64,000 nucleotides of DNA from Candidatus Nitrotoga sp. SPKER (GCA_003402285.1 QFXG01000009.1:1-64000), one strand, 5' to 3'. Positions 16,977 to 28,441 are shown, counted from the first letter of the stretch. A program made the numbers and translations. The notes: generated from the sequence alone by a model not told the origin.

Positions 16977-17528
16977 CAGCACTTTGATTACCGTTTATGC
17001 GGAGAAAAACACGCTAACGTTGTCTTCAAATAAAAATTACAAGACGATAGACATGGCTAAACTTAACGACAAATTTTTTACGCCGGTATGTTTGCCGCAT
17101 TGCAGATCGCTACTGAAAAAATCAGGACAACAGCAATGAGGCACAGAAACGCTTAAACCCCAGGCATTTTTTGACAATACGATTGCAAAAGAAACAATAA
17201 CGGAACGCGCGATTTACATTATTTTCGGATAATCTAGGAAATACCGACTGGTTCGCTGCTCCTCCCAACTTTACGCCCACGTCAACAAGCTAGCTCACTT
17301 AATCAGATTCAAATATGATTTGAAATTCTGCAGCCCGAAGTATTTGGGGAGAATGGGTTTTTAGAGTATCTAGAGCTGACGCAAGCCACTTAAAGATCCA
17401 CAGTCGTATACTAAAAATTGCATCGCCGTTCATTCGGCACAAGCATAAGGTTAATAGAACTCCGCGCCGCAATACTATCTTAAATTTATACAATTAATAC
17501 TGACTGTATGTCTGAAGAGGAATGCACC

Positions 17529-19025
17529 ATGCGATCAGCAAACGTATCAGTAATTTCAACCGATCGGCGTCACCGAGTGAACAGGTTTTGGGCTGCCTGC
17601 CTGCTCCCACTTTATAAGCACACTATCCTGGTGCTGAGTCTAATCTTTTGTAGCGGTACATTGCTCGCTTTGTGGTATCTGTCGCATGCTACGACCACTC
17701 TGGTGCAATCTGCTGCACTGCAGGGCATTACCATGCATGCAGAGTCTTTAATGGAGCTGCGCAGCCTGTACACATCTGAAGTTGTGGATCGAGTGAATGG
17801 TCACAGCATTGAAGTGACGCACGATTACCTGAATAAATCGGGCGCTATCCCACTGCCCGCCACCTTCAGTATGGAGCTCGGCAGAAGGATTAGCCTACTC
17901 GGTTCTGGTATGGTGGTTCGTTTATATAGTAATTATCCTTTCCCCTGGCGCAAGGATGGTGGTGCGCATGATGATTTTGAGCAACAGGCTTTGGCTGCAT
18001 TACAGGCGAATCCGCAACAGCCCTACTATCGTTTTGAAGAATTTCAGGGACGTGCATCGTTACGTTACGCAACGGCGGATGTCATGCATGCGGAATGTAT
18101 AAGCTGCCACAATACCCGTCCAGACAGCCCTAAGCATGACTGGAAAGTAGGGGATGTGCGCGGTGTACTAGAAATTATTCGACCACTGGATAGCGTAGTG
18201 GCGCAAAGCCATGCTGACCTGCGTGACGTCTTTATTCTTTTTGGCGCGTTGCTGGCACTGGGGTTGGGAGCGCTCGCACTGGTAATTACTCGCTTACGAC
18301 GTGTGTCAGTGGAATTGGAAGAACAAGTGATACAGCGTACCGCCCAGTTGGCTGCAGCCAACCAAGAGCTGGAGGCATTCAGTTATTCAGTGTCGCATGA
18401 TTTGCGCGCACCGCTACGTAGTATAGATGGCTTCAGCCGAGCCTTGCTCGACGACTATAGTGCACACCTGGACGAAACGGGTAAGGATTATTTGCAACGG
18501 GTACGCGCTGCTACCCAGCGCATGGGACAATTGATTGACGATATGCTTAAGCTATCGCGCGTCACACGTAGTGAAATGAATTTTAAAACGGTGAATTTAA
18601 GCGTATTAGCACAGACGGTGGTCGACGAATTGCAACATATACAGCCCGAACGTAATGTGGAATTTATTTGTACACCAGGAATGTTAGTACGGGGGGATGC
18701 CCATTTACTGAAAGTAGCGCTCGAGAATTTATTGGGCAATGCGTGGAAATTTACTTCTAAACGCGAGCAAGCGCACATCGAAATCGGTGTCACTCACCAA
18801 GTCGAAGCATCTGTGTACTTCGTTCGTGACAATGGAGCAGGATTTGACATGGCATACGTCAGCAAACTCTTTTCTGCATTTCAGCGGCTGCACGCCATGA
18901 CCGAATTTCCCGGTACCGGAATTGGATTAGCAACGGTGCAGCGCATCATTCATCGCCATGGTGGTCGAGTATGGGCGGAAGGGGAACCTGATAAAGGTTC
19001 AACATTTTATTTCACTTTGCCATAA
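17529..19025 (+). CDS. Sensor histidine kinase with haem-type (CxxCH) Tll0287-like domain
   Basis: A 498-aa membrane kinase. I chose the start at 17529 because AAGAGG lies eight bases upstream; an ATG 21 nt earlier lacks a ribosome-binding site. Order: TM helix (about 32-53), an extracytoplasmic DUF3365/Tll0287-like domain with CISCH (C190, C193, H194) for a c-type haem, a second TM (about 232-255), a short coiled coil, HisKA with the phospho-acceptor in [10 protein letters not shown] (H290), then HATPase with N box ([10 protein letters not shown]), DNGAGFD and GTGIGLATV. It probably senses redox state or a gaseous ligand and passes phosphate to the receiver encoded next. It is divergent from the ModE-box operon. 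Confidence 0.88.
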   Translation: MRSANVSVISTDRRHRVNRFWAACLLPLYKHTILVLSLIFCSGTLLALWYLSHATTTLVQSAALQGITMHAESLMELRSLYTSEVVDRVNGHSIEVTHDYLNKSGAIPLPATFSMELGRRISLLGSGMVVRLYSNYPFPWRKDGGAHDDFEQQALAALQANPQQPYYRFEEFQGRASLRYATADVMHAECISCHNTRPDSPKHDWKVGDVRGVLEIIRPLDSVVAQSHADLRDVFILFGALLALGLGALALVITRLRRVSVELEEQVIQRTAQLAAANQELEAFSYSVSHDLRAPLRSIDGFSRALLDDYSAHLDETGKDYLQRVRAATQRMGQLIDDMLKLSRVTRSEMNFKTVNLSVLAQTVVDELQHIQPERNVEFICTPGMLVRGDAHLLKVALENLLGNAWKFTSKREQAHIEIGVTHQVEASVYFVRDNGAGFDMAYVSKLFSAFQRLHAMTEFPGTGIGLATVQRIIHRHGGRVWAEGEPDKGSTFYFTLP

Positions 19026-19089
19026 ATAAGCGTATGTTCCACTCACCATGAGCTTTAATTAAGCAATCATCAACAATTAAGGAAGCCGC

Positions 19090-19542
19090 ATGGGTAATAA
19101 ATTTATTTTGTTGGTTGAGGACAATCCTGATGACGAAGCGCTTACCCTGCGTGCACTCAAGCAAAACCATATTGACAACGGAGTAGTGGTGACGCGCGAT
19201 GGGGCTGAAGCACTCGATTATCTGTTTGGAAAAGGAAAATATGCGGGGCGTGACCTGAATACAATGCCGGCGCTCATCTTGCTTGATTTGAAATTACCTA
19301 AAGTGGATGGCCTCGAAGTATTGAAGCAACTACGTGCCGATCCCCTGACCGCACTGTTACCAGTGGCTATTCTCACCTCCTCAAGTGAAGAGCATGACCT
19401 GATAACCGGCTACAAACTCGGTCTCAATAGCTATATCCTTAAACCAGTAGATTTCGACCAATTCACTGAGGCGGTGCGCAACCTCGGAATATATTGGCTG
19501 GCAATCAACCAAACTCCTCCAAGAGGCAGATGCGCAAAATGA
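19090..19542 (+). CDS. Rcp1-like single-domain response regulator
   Basis: A 150-aa protein made almost only of one receiver domain. The acidic pocket is ED (residues 10-11), the phospho-acceptor is D66 in LILLDLKLP, and the conserved T/S (LTSSS) and K (ILKPVDF) are present. The segment LDYLFGKGKYAGRD is typical of the Rcp1 subgroup that pairs with phytochrome-like kinases. It has an AAGGA ribosome-binding site, lies 64 nt after the kinase, and its stop overlaps the start of the next gene (ATGA), so the three genes are cotranscribed. It probably carries phosphate from the haem-type kinase. Confidence 0.9.
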   Translation: MGNKFILLVEDNPDDEALTLRALKQNHIDNGVVVTRDGAEALDYLFGKGKYAGRDLNTMPALILLDLKLPKVDGLEVLKQLRADPLTALLPVAILTSSSEEHDLITGYKLGLNSYILKPVDFDQFTEAVRNLGIYWLAINQTPPRGRCAK

Positions 19543-21983
19543 GCAAGCCAACATTGCATACGCTGATCATTGAGGATTCGGAAGATGATGCACTGCTATT
19601 GACGCGATATCTACAGCAAACCTATGAACTCATTCATGTGCGAGTGGATAGCGCAGAAGGCTTGAGTCAGACCCTGAAACAGGGTGAATGGGACTTGGTC
19701 CTTTCAGACCACTCTATGCCAGGCTTTGATTCATTCGCTGCGTTACAAATAGTGCAGCAAAGTGGGCGTGACCTGCCGTTTATTATTGTTTCTGGTGCCA
19801 TCGGGGAAGACTTGGCAGTGGCAGCGATCAAGGCGGGGGCGCATGACTATCTGCTGAAGAGCAATTTGAAGCGTCTGATTCCCGCCATTGAGCGCGAATT
19901 GCAGGCAGCACAAGCGCGACGCACCCATTTTCAGTCCGAACAGCGTTTTCGCGCGACGTTCGAACAAGCCGCGGTTGGCATCGCACATGTCGAGCTGGAT
20001 GGGCGATGGCTGCGTGTCAACAACAAACTGTGCGTCATCACGGGTTATTCTGAAGAAGAACTTTTGACACGCGATCGTCCGAGCATCACTTACCCCGACG
20101 ATATGTCGGAGGAGTTGGACAGTATGCAGCAGTTACTGGCTGATGATGTTCCTAGCTCGACCAAGGAAATACGCTATACGCGCAAGGACGGTTCACTAGT
20201 GTGGGTTAATCTTACTTGGTCGCTTACTCACACCTCCACGGGCGAACCGGATTATTTTATTGAGGTGATCGAGGATATTACCGAACGAAAAAAAACCACG
20301 GAACGGCTCCGATTATTCGCGCGCATCTTCGATACCATCAATGAAGGCGTAGCAGTAACAGACGCCAGTAACAATATTATGTTAGTCAATCCGGCTTTTT
20401 CCTCGATTACCGGTTACAGCGCTACTGAAGCAATTGGTAAGAATCCACAAATTCTTCATTCTGGATTGATGGACAAGGGGTTTTACGACAAAATGTGGCA
20501 GAGTATCCAAAAAACTGGCCGTTGGCAGGGTGAAATCACTGACCGCCGCAAAAATGGGGAGAGTTACATTGAGTGGTTGAGCATCAGCACGATGAAGGAC
20601 GAACGGGGCGAATTTAGTCACCATATTGCGGTGGTTTCCGATATCAGCGAGCGCAAGGCAGCTGAAGAACGCATGGTTTACATTGCTCAACACGATTTTC
20701 TTACCGGCCTGCCTAATCGCATGATGTTACATGATCGTCTAACTCAGGCAATTGCACATGCTGAACGCGAACAGCGCAAAGTAGCCGTTATGTTCCTTGA
20801 TCTGGATCGCTTCAAGGCTATAAACGACACATTAGGTCACCTCGCTGGCGACAAGCTATTACAGCTTGTCGCCAATCGTATTAACAGTGTTGCACGCACG
20901 AGTGATACCGTCAGTCGGCTAGGTGGGGACGAATTTGCCATCCTGCTACCGTATATTGAAAATACAGATGATATTGCAATGATTGCTCTAAAGCTCCTGG
21001 CATCCATTGCTGGCCCTTGTGTAATCAATGACAAAGAAATTGAGGTGACCACCAGCATCGGCATCAGCGTGTTCCCTGAAGATGGAGTCGACAGTGAATC
21101 TTTGATCGCGCATGCTGATGCCGCGATGTACCAAGCTAAGGGAAATGGACGTAATAATTACCAATTTTTCACCCGTGAGATGAACCGACGTACACTTGAA
21201 CGAATGTTGATCAAGAATAAATTGAGTCACGCCCTGGAACGGAACGAATTGTTCTTGCTTTACCAACCACAAGTGGATTTGCAAAGCGGCCACATTATCG
21301 GTGCGGAAGCGCTGGTTCGTTGGGATAATCCCCTTTACGGAAAAGTTTTGCCCGCGCAGTTCATCCCCATCGCGGAAGAAAATGGTCTGATCCCGCCAAT
21401 TGGGGAATGGGTGTTACGCGAGGCCTGTCGCCAGAACCAGGCATGGCGCGAACTGGGATTAATGAACATTACCATGGCGGTAAATCTTTCCTCCGTACAA
21501 TTCCGTCAAAAAAATCTCGGTGAAATAATTAAGGCAATTCTTAATGAAAGCGGCCTGGCTCCGTCTGGTTTGGAACTTGAAATTACCGAGGGTGTCGTCA
21601 TGCAGGATGCGGAAGCCGCAATTTTGTTACTGGAGGACATGAAGGCGATGGGACTGAAGCTGTCGGTGGATGATTTTGGTACGGGCTATTCCAGCTTAAA
21701 TTACCTCAAACGCTTTCCAATTGATAAATTTAAGATTGATAAATCGTTTGTGCGCGATTTGACGACCGACACAGATGATGCAGTAATTGTAAGCACCATT
21801 ATTTCAATGGCTCATAGTCTCAAGCTAAAAGTTATCGCCGAAGGGGTGGAAACTGCCGAACAATTGGCTTTTCTGAAACAGCAGGGATGTGATGAAATAC
21901 AGGGTTATTACTTCAGTCAACCGGTAAACGCTGAGGAATTTACCAAGCTTCTCACTTCAGGTAATGGATTATTTAAGCTTTAG
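19539..21983 (+). CDS. REC-PAS-PAS-GGDEF-EAL cyclic-di-GMP protein
   Basis: An 814-aa signalling protein. The start at 19539 gives an ATGA overlap with the receiver gene. Order: receiver domain (about 6-120, phospho-acceptor in LVLSDHSMPGFD), two PAS/PAC units (about 130-255 and 260-385), a diguanylate cyclase domain with an intact RLGGDEF, and an EAL phosphodiesterase domain with intact GAEALVRW and DDFGTGYSSL. Both active-site signatures are complete, so it could make or degrade c-di-GMP; which dominates cannot be read from sequence. It is probably the output of the kinase-receiver pair in front of it. Confidence 0.9.
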   Translation: MSKPTLHTLIIEDSEDDALLLTRYLQQTYELIHVRVDSAEGLSQTLKQGEWDLVLSDHSMPGFDSFAALQIVQQSGRDLPFIIVSGAIGEDLAVAAIKAGAHDYLLKSNLKRLIPAIERELQAAQARRTHFQSEQRFRATFEQAAVGIAHVELDGRWLRVNNKLCVITGYSEEELLTRDRPSITYPDDMSEELDSMQQLLADDVPSSTKEIRYTRKDGSLVWVNLTWSLTHTSTGEPDYFIEVIEDITERKKTTERLRLFARIFDTINEGVAVTDASNNIMLVNPAFSSITGYSATEAIGKNPQILHSGLMDKGFYDKMWQSIQKTGRWQGEITDRRKNGESYIEWLSISTMKDERGEFSHHIAVVSDISERKAAEERMVYIAQHDFLTGLPNRMMLHDRLTQAIAHAEREQRKVAVMFLDLDRFKAINDTLGHLAGDKLLQLVANRINSVARTSDTVSRLGGDEFAILLPYIENTDDIAMIALKLLASIAGPCVINDKEIEVTTSIGISVFPEDGVDSESLIAHADAAMYQAKGNGRNNYQFFTREMNRRTLERMLIKNKLSHALERNELFLLYQPQVDLQSGHIIGAEALVRWDNPLYGKVLPAQFIPIAEENGLIPPIGEWVLREACRQNQAWRELGLMNITMAVNLSSVQFRQKNLGEIIKAILNESGLAPSGLELEITEGVVMQDAEAAILLLEDMKAMGLKLSVDDFGTGYSSLNYLKRFPIDKFKIDKSFVRDLTTDTDDAVIVSTIISMAHSLKLKVIAEGVETAEQLAFLKQQGCDEIQGYYFSQPVNAEEFTKLLTSGNGLFKL

Positions 21984-22306
21984 ATGTAATAGTTTTCCTG
22001 CAAGTAAGTCTTCCCCAGCTGCCATAATCTAACCTTCAATATCCACTACGCTTGCTCATTACTCAGGAACATCCGGGATGGTTACAAGACAGAACGTATG
22101 ATGCTGTGCCCAAATTCCAGTCTCTATCCTTAAGAAACATTCGATGCTCAAATCAGCCCCGTTATTTAAATTCCTCTGAATTATTTTGTCGTTTACTCCA
22201 ACCGCTTGCTATAAGAAATGGAGATGCAGCCTGGTAGGGTCGGATGGTATTATCCACACCTTAATGAAACATAAGAATAATTACTTTTTTTAAGATTGGT
22301 GAATAG
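21984..22306. other. Intergenic region before alaS
   Basis: About 320 nt. A short open frame (22052-22237) has no ribosome-binding site or family features. The last 60 nt are AT-rich and presumably hold the alaS promoter, but I could not assign clear -35 and -10 boxes. No terminator hairpin with a T-run was seen after the GGDEF-EAL gene. Confidence 0.4.
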
Positions 22307-25000
22307 ATGAACAGCAGCGAAATCCGTCTGAAATTTTTGGATTATTTTGCCTCCAAAGAGCACACAATCGTGCCTTCCAGTCCATTGGTGCCAGGCAATG
22401 ACCCTACGTTGCTGTTCACCAACTCCGGTATGGTGCAGTTCAAAGATTGCTTCCTAGGCCACGATAAACGTCCGTATGTACGCGCTACGTCTTCACAACG
22501 CTGTGTGCGTGCAGGTGGTAAGCATAACGACTTGGAAAATGTGGGTTATACCGCACGACATCATACATTTTTCGAGATGTTAGGTAATTTCAGCTTTGGT
22601 GATTATTTTAAACACAGTGCCATCAAATTTGCATGGGAATTGCTCACTGAGGTTTATAAACTGCCCGCTGACAAGCTATGGGTAACCGTTTACGCCGAAG
22701 ATGATGAGGCTTATAACATCTGGTTGAATGAAGTAGGCGTACCCGTCGAGCGCATTGTGCGTATCGGTGACAATCATGGCAAGCGCTATGCCTCAGATAA
22801 TTTCTGGCAGATGGCAGATACTGGCCCATGCGGTCCATGTTCAGAAATTTTCTACGATCATGGATCTGATGTTTGGGGCGGCCCGCCGGGCAGTGCGGAA
22901 GCCGATGGTGATCGCTATATTGAAATCTGGAATCTGGTATTCATGCAATACAACCGCGATGAAAACGGTGTGCTGCACCCACTGCCTAAACCATCGGTGG
23001 ATACTGGTATGGGATTGGAACGCATCGCGGCAGTATTGCAACACGTGCATTCCAATTACGATATTGACTTGTTCCAGAACCTTATCTGCGCGGCGGCCCG
23101 CGAAACCAATACCAGCGACCTTACCAACAACTCGCTCAAGGTGATCGCTGACCATATTCGTGCTTGTTCCTTTTTAATTGTTGATGGAGTAATTCCCGGC
23201 AATGAAGGACGCGGCTATGTACTGCGCCGCATTATCCGCCGTGCCATCCGGCATGGTTATAAACTGGGCTGTCGCGCAGCATTTTTCCATAAGATAGTGG
23301 TTGATCTTGCCAGAGAAATGGGCGAAGCATATCCCGAATTAGTCGCAGCACAAGCGCGGGTGACTGAGGTACTACGTATAGAGGAAGAACGTTTTTTTGA
23401 GACTATTGAGCATGGTATGAAAATGCTAGAAGCAGCACTCGATAAAATCGTAACGGATGGCCTTGGTTTTGATACTAGCTCGGGCAATAAAAAGGGTCAC
23501 GAGGAAGGCAAGTTGCTTCAATCAAAAATCCTTATGGGACATATTGCTTTTACTTTGCACGACACCTATGGTTTTCCGCTCGATCTGACACAGGATGTAT
23601 GTCGTGAGCATGGTGTCATTGTAGATGAAGTTGGTTTTAATGATGCCATGACACGCCAGCGCGAACAGGCGCGCGCAGCGGGAAAATTCAAAATAGGTGC
23701 AGGGCTCGAATATAAGGGCGTGAAAACAAAATTCCACGGGTACGAAAAGCTAATGACACAGAGCAATGTAGTGGCGCTGTACAAGGATGGTGTGACTGTG
23801 CAAGAGCTTTCCACTGCTGATACCGGTATTGTGGTGCTAGACAATACGCCGTTCTACGCGGAATCTGGCGGACAAGTGGGTGACGTAGGTATGCTGCAAA
23901 TAGCCTCCAATAATCCAACGCTTTTTGTTGTAGAAGATACCCAGAAAATCCAACCCGATGTATTTGGTCACCACGGAAAAATCAAGAGCGGTTTTATCAA
24001 GGTAGGCGACTCTGTCGAAGCTATTGTCGATAAGGCTGCGCGCGCGCGCACCATCCGTAACCACTCTGTCACACACCTGATGCACCGGGTACTACGTGAT
24101 GTATTGGGTGCGCATGTGCAACAGAAGGGTTCGCTGGTAGATCAGACCAAAACACGCTTTGACTTTAGTCACAACGCACCGATGACCAATATGCAAATCC
24201 GCGAAGTGGAAAATCGTGTGAACCATGCCATACAAGCGAATGCCTTGGTGAGCGCGCAAGTGATGACTTATGACGATGCACTAAAATCTGGTGCAATGGC
24301 ATTATTCGGTGAAAAATATGGTGATGAGGTGCGCGTATTAGGCATGGGCGAATTTTCCACTGAATTATGCGGTGGTACGCATGTTCAGCGCACCGGCGAC
24401 ATTGGTCTATTCAAGATTGTGATGGAAAGCGGTGTGGCTGCTGGCATCCGCCGTGTTGAGGCGATCACCGGCGAGGGCGCTCTGAGCTGGGTACAACAGC
24501 TAGATGCAAACGTACAAGAAGTCGCCTCCTCACTTAAAGTACAACCACACGAACTAATGCAACGTGTTGCGCTGATGCAAGAAACGATCAAGACGGTTGA
24601 AAAGGAACTTGCCACCTTGAAATCTAAATTAGCTTCTTCTCAAGGTGAAGATTTGGCAAGTCAGGCTATCGAAATTAACGGCGTCAAAATAGTAGCTGCA
24701 CTTTTAGAAGGTGCCGATATTAAGACATTACGTGAGACACTGGACAAACTGAAAGATAAGCTAAAATCGGCGGCCATCGTATTAGCTGCCGTGACTGATG
24801 GGAAAGTTACACTTATCGCTGGTGTGACCGCTAATATTACCGACAAGGTAAAGGCAGGGGAATTGGTTAATGCGGTGGCGCAGCAGGTAGGTGGAAAAGG
24901 TGGAGGTCGCGCAGATATGGCTCAAGCTGGAGGTACGCAACCAGAATTTCTGGCCGCAGCACTTGCATCTGTATCGGCTTGGGTAAAAAGAAAGCTATAG
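22307..25000 (+). CDS. alaS: Alanine--tRNA ligase
   Basis: An 897-aa AlaRS that charges tRNA-Ala. The N-terminal class II catalytic core is clear ([52 protein letters not shown]). It is followed by the editing domain with the zinc-binding set HSVTH and CGGTH, and the C-terminal glycine-rich domain ([17 protein letters not shown]). Length is slightly above the usual 870-880 aa. A low-complexity charged insertion at about residues 378-405 ([18 protein letters not shown]), just before the conserved [12 protein letters not shown], accounts for most of the difference. It stands alone on the plus strand. Confidence 0.97.
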   Translation: MNSSEIRLKFLDYFASKEHTIVPSSPLVPGNDPTLLFTNSGMVQFKDCFLGHDKRPYVRATSSQRCVRAGGKHNDLENVGYTARHHTFFEMLGNFSFGDYFKHSAIKFAWELLTEVYKLPADKLWVTVYAEDDEAYNIWLNEVGVPVERIVRIGDNHGKRYASDNFWQMADTGPCGPCSEIFYDHGSDVWGGPPGSAEADGDRYIEIWNLVFMQYNRDENGVLHPLPKPSVDTGMGLERIAAVLQHVHSNYDIDLFQNLICAAARETNTSDLTNNSLKVIADHIRACSFLIVDGVIPGNEGRGYVLRRIIRRAIRHGYKLGCRAAFFHKIVVDLAREMGEAYPELVAAQARVTEVLRIEEERFFETIEHGMKMLEAALDKIVTDGLGFDTSSGNKKGHEEGKLLQSKILMGHIAFTLHDTYGFPLDLTQDVCREHGVIVDEVGFNDAMTRQREQARAAGKFKIGAGLEYKGVKTKFHGYEKLMTQSNVVALYKDGVTVQELSTADTGIVVLDNTPFYAESGGQVGDVGMLQIASNNPTLFVVEDTQKIQPDVFGHHGKIKSGFIKVGDSVEAIVDKAARARTIRNHSVTHLMHRVLRDVLGAHVQQKGSLVDQTKTRFDFSHNAPMTNMQIREVENRVNHAIQANALVSAQVMTYDDALKSGAMALFGEKYGDEVRVLGMGEFSTELCGGTHVQRTGDIGLFKIVMESGVAAGIRRVEAITGEGALSWVQQLDANVQEVASSLKVQPHELMQRVALMQETIKTVEKELATLKSKLASSQGEDLASQAIEINGVKIVAALLEGADIKTLRETLDKLKDKLKSAAIVLAAVTDGKVTLIAGVTANITDKVKAGELVNAVAQQVGGKGGGRADMAQAGGTQPEFLAAALASVSAWVKRKL

Positions 25001-25127
25001 AAAAATCAAATCCAAGCAGGGATAGACAATTCTTTATGTGTTATCGCTATGCAATAGCCCTGCTAGACTGAAGTCTTATGAGTCCCCGAAAATCATACGC
25101 GTTCGTGCTTAAGATTATATTCTATTA

Positions 25128-25667
25128 CTACCAGTAAGGACTTCCAAACCGACCACGCCAGGGCCCCCAAGGGTTGTACCAATATGGCCCATAGTAACTA
25201 TTATAGTAAGGATACTGTGACCCATAATATGAATAGGGAATAAGCTTCGGCCATAAGTAGACTGTTTCAGCATTAATCTGAGGATAGTGATATTCGTATT
25301 CGCCAAGCTTGCGCACAGTAATATTTTGAATGTTACCAATTATTGTCACCTCACGGCCTTTTGCATACACTTCAGGATCGTAAAAATCGGGGGCACAAGT
25401 AATGAACCGCCCCCAAGTCATATCAGTTTCCTGAGGTCTTGCATTACTGTCTAATGGATGACTCACTATCTCAAAACACGTCTCATTCTTCCCTGGCTCC
25501 GTGTTTGCAATACTGCCTCCCCAACGTACTCGCTGGCCTACAAAATTATCATTTTGAGCTGCACTTGGCGTGACTTCAGCAAATGAACCAACTGCCAGCG
25601 GCTTTGGAACAGTGGCACAACCAGCAACTGCAATTGGTATCAGAAAAAGAAAAATCCAGTGACTCAT
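25128..25667 (-). CDS. Slp-family outer-membrane lipoprotein
   Basis: A 179-aa lipoprotein of the Slp (starvation-inducible) family. The N-terminus is a lipoprotein signal with lipobox AVAGC (Cys17). The body matches the Slp pattern: FVGQRVRWGGSIANTEPGKNETCFEIVSHPLD, then DPEVYAKGREVTIIGNI and YPQINAETVYLWP. The C-terminus is unusually rich in Tyr, Trp, Pro and Gly (residues 145-179). Slp proteins are outer-membrane lipoproteins linked to stationary phase and acid stress in enterobacteria; the exact role is unclear. It converges with alaS. Confidence 0.85.
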   Translation of the reverse strand: MSHWIFLFLIPIAVAGCATVPKPLAVGSFAEVTPSAAQNDNFVGQRVRWGGSIANTEPGKNETCFEIVSHPLDSNARPQETDMTWGRFITCAPDFYDPEVYAKGREVTIIGNIQNITVRKLGEYEYHYPQINAETVYLWPKLIPYSYYGSQYPYYNSYYGPYWYNPWGPWRGRFGSPYW

Positions 25668-26217
25668 GGAAGCCTCCTTATATTTTATAATATTCTTTAA
25701 TTGACGTTACTAGCTAAATGTACTTTAGCCACTTCAGGTAATCTGTTCGTCGTTTAACATAAATAAAATGAGATGTCTAGAATTATTGTGTTATTAGACA
25801 TATCCATCCACCACAACCAAAGTATGACTGAAGGGCGCTGATGAGAACTAGCACGATGAAATTACAGCAATGGGGGGGGGAAGTGCACATGCCACGATAC
25901 TCGTTTAGCTATCGCGCGGGATGGAATCTTCAGGTAAATAAAATATTTTTAATCGAAAGCACAGTTATTTTGAAGCTATTATGGTTGAGGCGCTGTGCAA
26001 TCAGAAAGACGTAGATCGCACGCCCTCCACCACTACAATAAAGCTAGGGGTCATCAGATTAAGCCGTAACAATTGAATATATTAATATGCCTATTATTTA
26101 TAAATAATACATTCATAAATAATAATTAACGTATTCTGCAACAACAAAACCTAAGCCCTACAATTGCCAGCCATATAACTTTTACCGCTAGAATTATTAG
26201 TACGCTGAAAAAACAGA
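25668..26217. other. 550-nt intergenic region with possible gene debris
   Basis: No convincing gene. At 25856 (plus) a frame starts MKLQQWGG, weakly like the N-terminus of MazE/AbrB-type antitoxins, but it loses similarity after a run of nine G (25872-25880); it may be a decayed antitoxin. An 18-bp AT palindrome lies at 26092-26109. The slp promoter is presumably near 25680-25760, and the end of the region lies downstream of ppiD. Confidence 0.4.
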
Positions 26218-28107
26218 TTATTTATTTTCGTCTGCAGAAAAAGATTTCATGGTAATGTCAGCGTGTTTTTTGGCATCTGCAAGATATGCTTGGAACATCT
26301 CTTCGCTAGTTATTTGACGCAGTTGTTGCATATAACCGGCATGCTTAGTCTCGTTGATGGCAGCAACTTCTTTAATTGCATCGATACGAATCAACTCGTA
26401 GCCATTCTGTGCATTTTCAATGCCAACATATGCCGGAAGAGTAGCCACGTTTGCTTGGAATACTTGACGAGCTATATTATTATCAAGCTGAGCATGTTGT
26501 TCACGCGTAATAGTAGTTGGCGCTGTCCATTCCACGTTAACCCTCTCACCGCGTTGCAACTGTGCCAATACCAGTTGACCCGCTTTGACCGCAAACTCAA
26601 ATGCTTGCTTACGTAGTAATTTCTGACGAATACCGTCACTCACCTCCTTCAACGAGCGAGTGCTAACTGGCTTATATTCCAGCAACCGTGCCGCGAACAA
26701 GGTATTGGGCGCGATCTCTATTGCAGCGCTATTGCGCTTCTTCTTTGTTACATCTTCAGAAAACACTGCTTGCAATGCTTTATCCGTCCAAGGCAATGCT
26801 CCAACCTGTTTTTTGTTCAACCAGGCACTTTGTAGTAATGGCATTTTTACCAATTCTGCAGCCGGTTTTAGCGTATCACTCTGCTCATACACAATATTAC
26901 TAAATTTCTCTGCTAACTCTGCGAACTTATCATTTGCTTTTTGTAGTTTTAATCTCTGCGTAATAGCACTCTTTACTTCAATCAGCGGGGGAGTTTTAGC
27001 AGGATGCACCGCCAACAACTTGATGATGTGAAAGCCAAAATCCGTTTGTACCAAACCGCTAGTTTCGCCTACCTTAAGCTTGAATGCGGCCTCCTCAAAG
27101 GGCTTGACCATCATGCCAGGGCCAAACTGGCCAAGATCCCCTCCGTTCACAGCGGAGCCAGGATCCTGGGAATATTGCTTAGCTAGCTCAGCGAATTTAT
27201 CCGGTGACTGCCTAACTTGCTGTAACACTTGCTCTGCCTTGGTTTTGGCAGCCAACTTATCTGCATCAGATGCCTGCGCGACTGTAGCGATCAGAATATG
27301 CGCCGCCTGGCGTTGTTCAGGTGAACCAAATTCATTCTGATGCTCGTCATAATATTTCTTAATTTCAGCATCATCCAATGTTATTTGTGATTGCAATGCA
27401 TCCGCTGAGAATGTCAAATACTCCACCCGCACTTGCTCATCCGTCTGAAACTCTTTCAGATTCATTTCATAATAATTTTGTACCGCTGCTTCATCTACTT
27501 TCGCTTGTTTGAGATATGGCTCAAAAGAAATTTTGGCCATAGCAACAACACGTTGCTGTTCATTCAAGCGTATTAAATTATCCGCAGTAACACTTGATGC
27601 ATAACCATTTCGCATATACGCATCAATTAACTGACGCATGTATAGTTCTCGTGCTACGCTTGTCTCAAATATCAGCGGCGACATTTTCTCACGGCGCAAT
27701 ACTGATTCGTAAAGCTGTTTGTCGAATTTCCCATCTTTCTGAAACACCTCAATGCCAGCGATACTCTGAGCCAGATACTTCTCGCTTACAGTTAACCCGA
27801 TAGAACGCGCCTGCGACATCAACAGACGTTGGCTAACCACACTATCCAAAATTGAGCGTTTTATTTCGGGCTTATCAAACATAGCTTGATCATAATTACT
27901 ACCCATCATTTTACGCATTCTCTCCTGCTGCTGGCGCACAGCTTGATCGAACTCTGCTTGATTGATTTTTTCACCGTTTACCGTAGCTAAAGCCTCGCTA
28001 TGAGATGACTTGTTGTAAGAATCTACACCCCAAAATGTAAACGTAAGAATGATGAGTAACAATACGATTTGTACAAACCGTCTGTTCCCATGCACGAAAT
28101 CAAACAT
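26218..28107 (-). CDS. ppiD: Periplasmic folding chaperone PpiD (SurA-N / parvulin)
   Basis: A 629-aa inner-membrane-anchored peptidyl-prolyl isomerase-like chaperone. The start at 28107 gives the family N-terminus [19 protein letters not shown]; an in-frame ATG 33 nt upstream would add eleven unlikely residues. A single TM helix (about 11-30) is followed by a SurA_N-like domain ([16 protein letters not shown]), a parvulin domain ([40 protein letters not shown], about 255-355) and a C-terminal domain. It assists folding of newly exported proteins near the Sec translocon. It follows lon and two tRNAs, separated by a terminator. Confidence 0.93.
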   Translation of the reverse strand: MFDFVHGNRRFVQIVLLLIILTFTFWGVDSYNKSSHSEALATVNGEKINQAEFDQAVRQQQERMRKMMGSNYDQAMFDKPEIKRSILDSVVSQRLLMSQARSIGLTVSEKYLAQSIAGIEVFQKDGKFDKQLYESVLRREKMSPLIFETSVARELYMRQLIDAYMRNGYASSVTADNLIRLNEQQRVVAMAKISFEPYLKQAKVDEAAVQNYYEMNLKEFQTDEQVRVEYLTFSADALQSQITLDDAEIKKYYDEHQNEFGSPEQRQAAHILIATVAQASDADKLAAKTKAEQVLQQVRQSPDKFAELAKQYSQDPGSAVNGGDLGQFGPGMMVKPFEEAAFKLKVGETSGLVQTDFGFHIIKLLAVHPAKTPPLIEVKSAITQRLKLQKANDKFAELAEKFSNIVYEQSDTLKPAAELVKMPLLQSAWLNKKQVGALPWTDKALQAVFSEDVTKKKRNSAAIEIAPNTLFAARLLEYKPVSTRSLKEVSDGIRQKLLRKQAFEFAVKAGQLVLAQLQRGERVNVEWTAPTTITREQHAQLDNNIARQVFQANVATLPAYVGIENAQNGYELIRIDAIKEVAAINETKHAGYMQQLRQITSEEMFQAYLADAKKHADITMKSFSADENK

Positions 28108-28142
28108 AATAGCCGCCCGATATAGTTTATTTATAATCAATG

Positions 28143-28169
28143 AAAAAAAGGCGAACTTTCGTTCGCCTT
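28143..28169 (-). terminator. Rho-independent terminator after tRNA-Asp
   Basis: A perfect 9-bp stem (AAGGCGAAC / GTTCGCCTT) with a 4-nt loop, followed on the minus strand by seven T. It lies between the tRNA-Asp 3' end and ppiD and should end the tRNA transcript. Confidence 0.85.
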
Positions 28170-28173
28170 AATG

Positions 28174-28250
28174 TGGCGGAGTGGACGGGACTCGAACCCG
28201 CGACCCCCGGCGTGACAGGCCGGTATTCTAACCAACTGAACTACCACTCC
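28174..28250 (-). tRNA. tRNA-Asp (GTC)
   Basis: A 77-nt cloverleaf read on the minus strand: acceptor GGAGTGG pairs with CCACTCC, D-loop AGTTCAGTTGGTTAGAAT, anticodon loop CCTGTCACG with anticodon GTC, T-arm GGGTTCGAGTCCC, and encoded CCA. It follows tRNA-Val by 14 nt; both precede a terminator. Confidence 0.97.
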
Positions 28251-28264
28251 AATAACTAAACAGC

Positions 28265-28340
28265 TGGTGGGTGCTGAGGGGTTCGAACCCCCGACATTCG
28301 CCTTGTAAGGGCGACGCTCTACCAGCTGAGCTAAGCACCC
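28265..28340 (-). tRNA. tRNA-Val (TAC)
   Basis: A 76-nt cloverleaf on the minus strand: acceptor GGGTGCT, D-arm AGCTCAGCTGGTAGAGC, anticodon loop CCTTACAAG with anticodon TAC, T-arm GGGGGTTCGAACCCC, and encoded CCA. It lies between lon and tRNA-Asp, a common betaproteobacterial order. Confidence 0.97.
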
Positions 28341-28441
28341 AATGAAAGTAACATTTTACAGCATTTTTTAGACCTTTACCAGCACAGAATTTCGGTACTT
28401 CACTGCCTGGCACTTGATCAACTCGCTAGTACTAACGTCCA

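Noticed and set aside
22052-22237. 61-aa frame before alaS
   Set aside because: No start signals, no family features.
25014-25070. Inverted AGCAGGG / CCCTGCT after alaS
   Set aside because: Long separation and no T-run; too weak to call a terminator.
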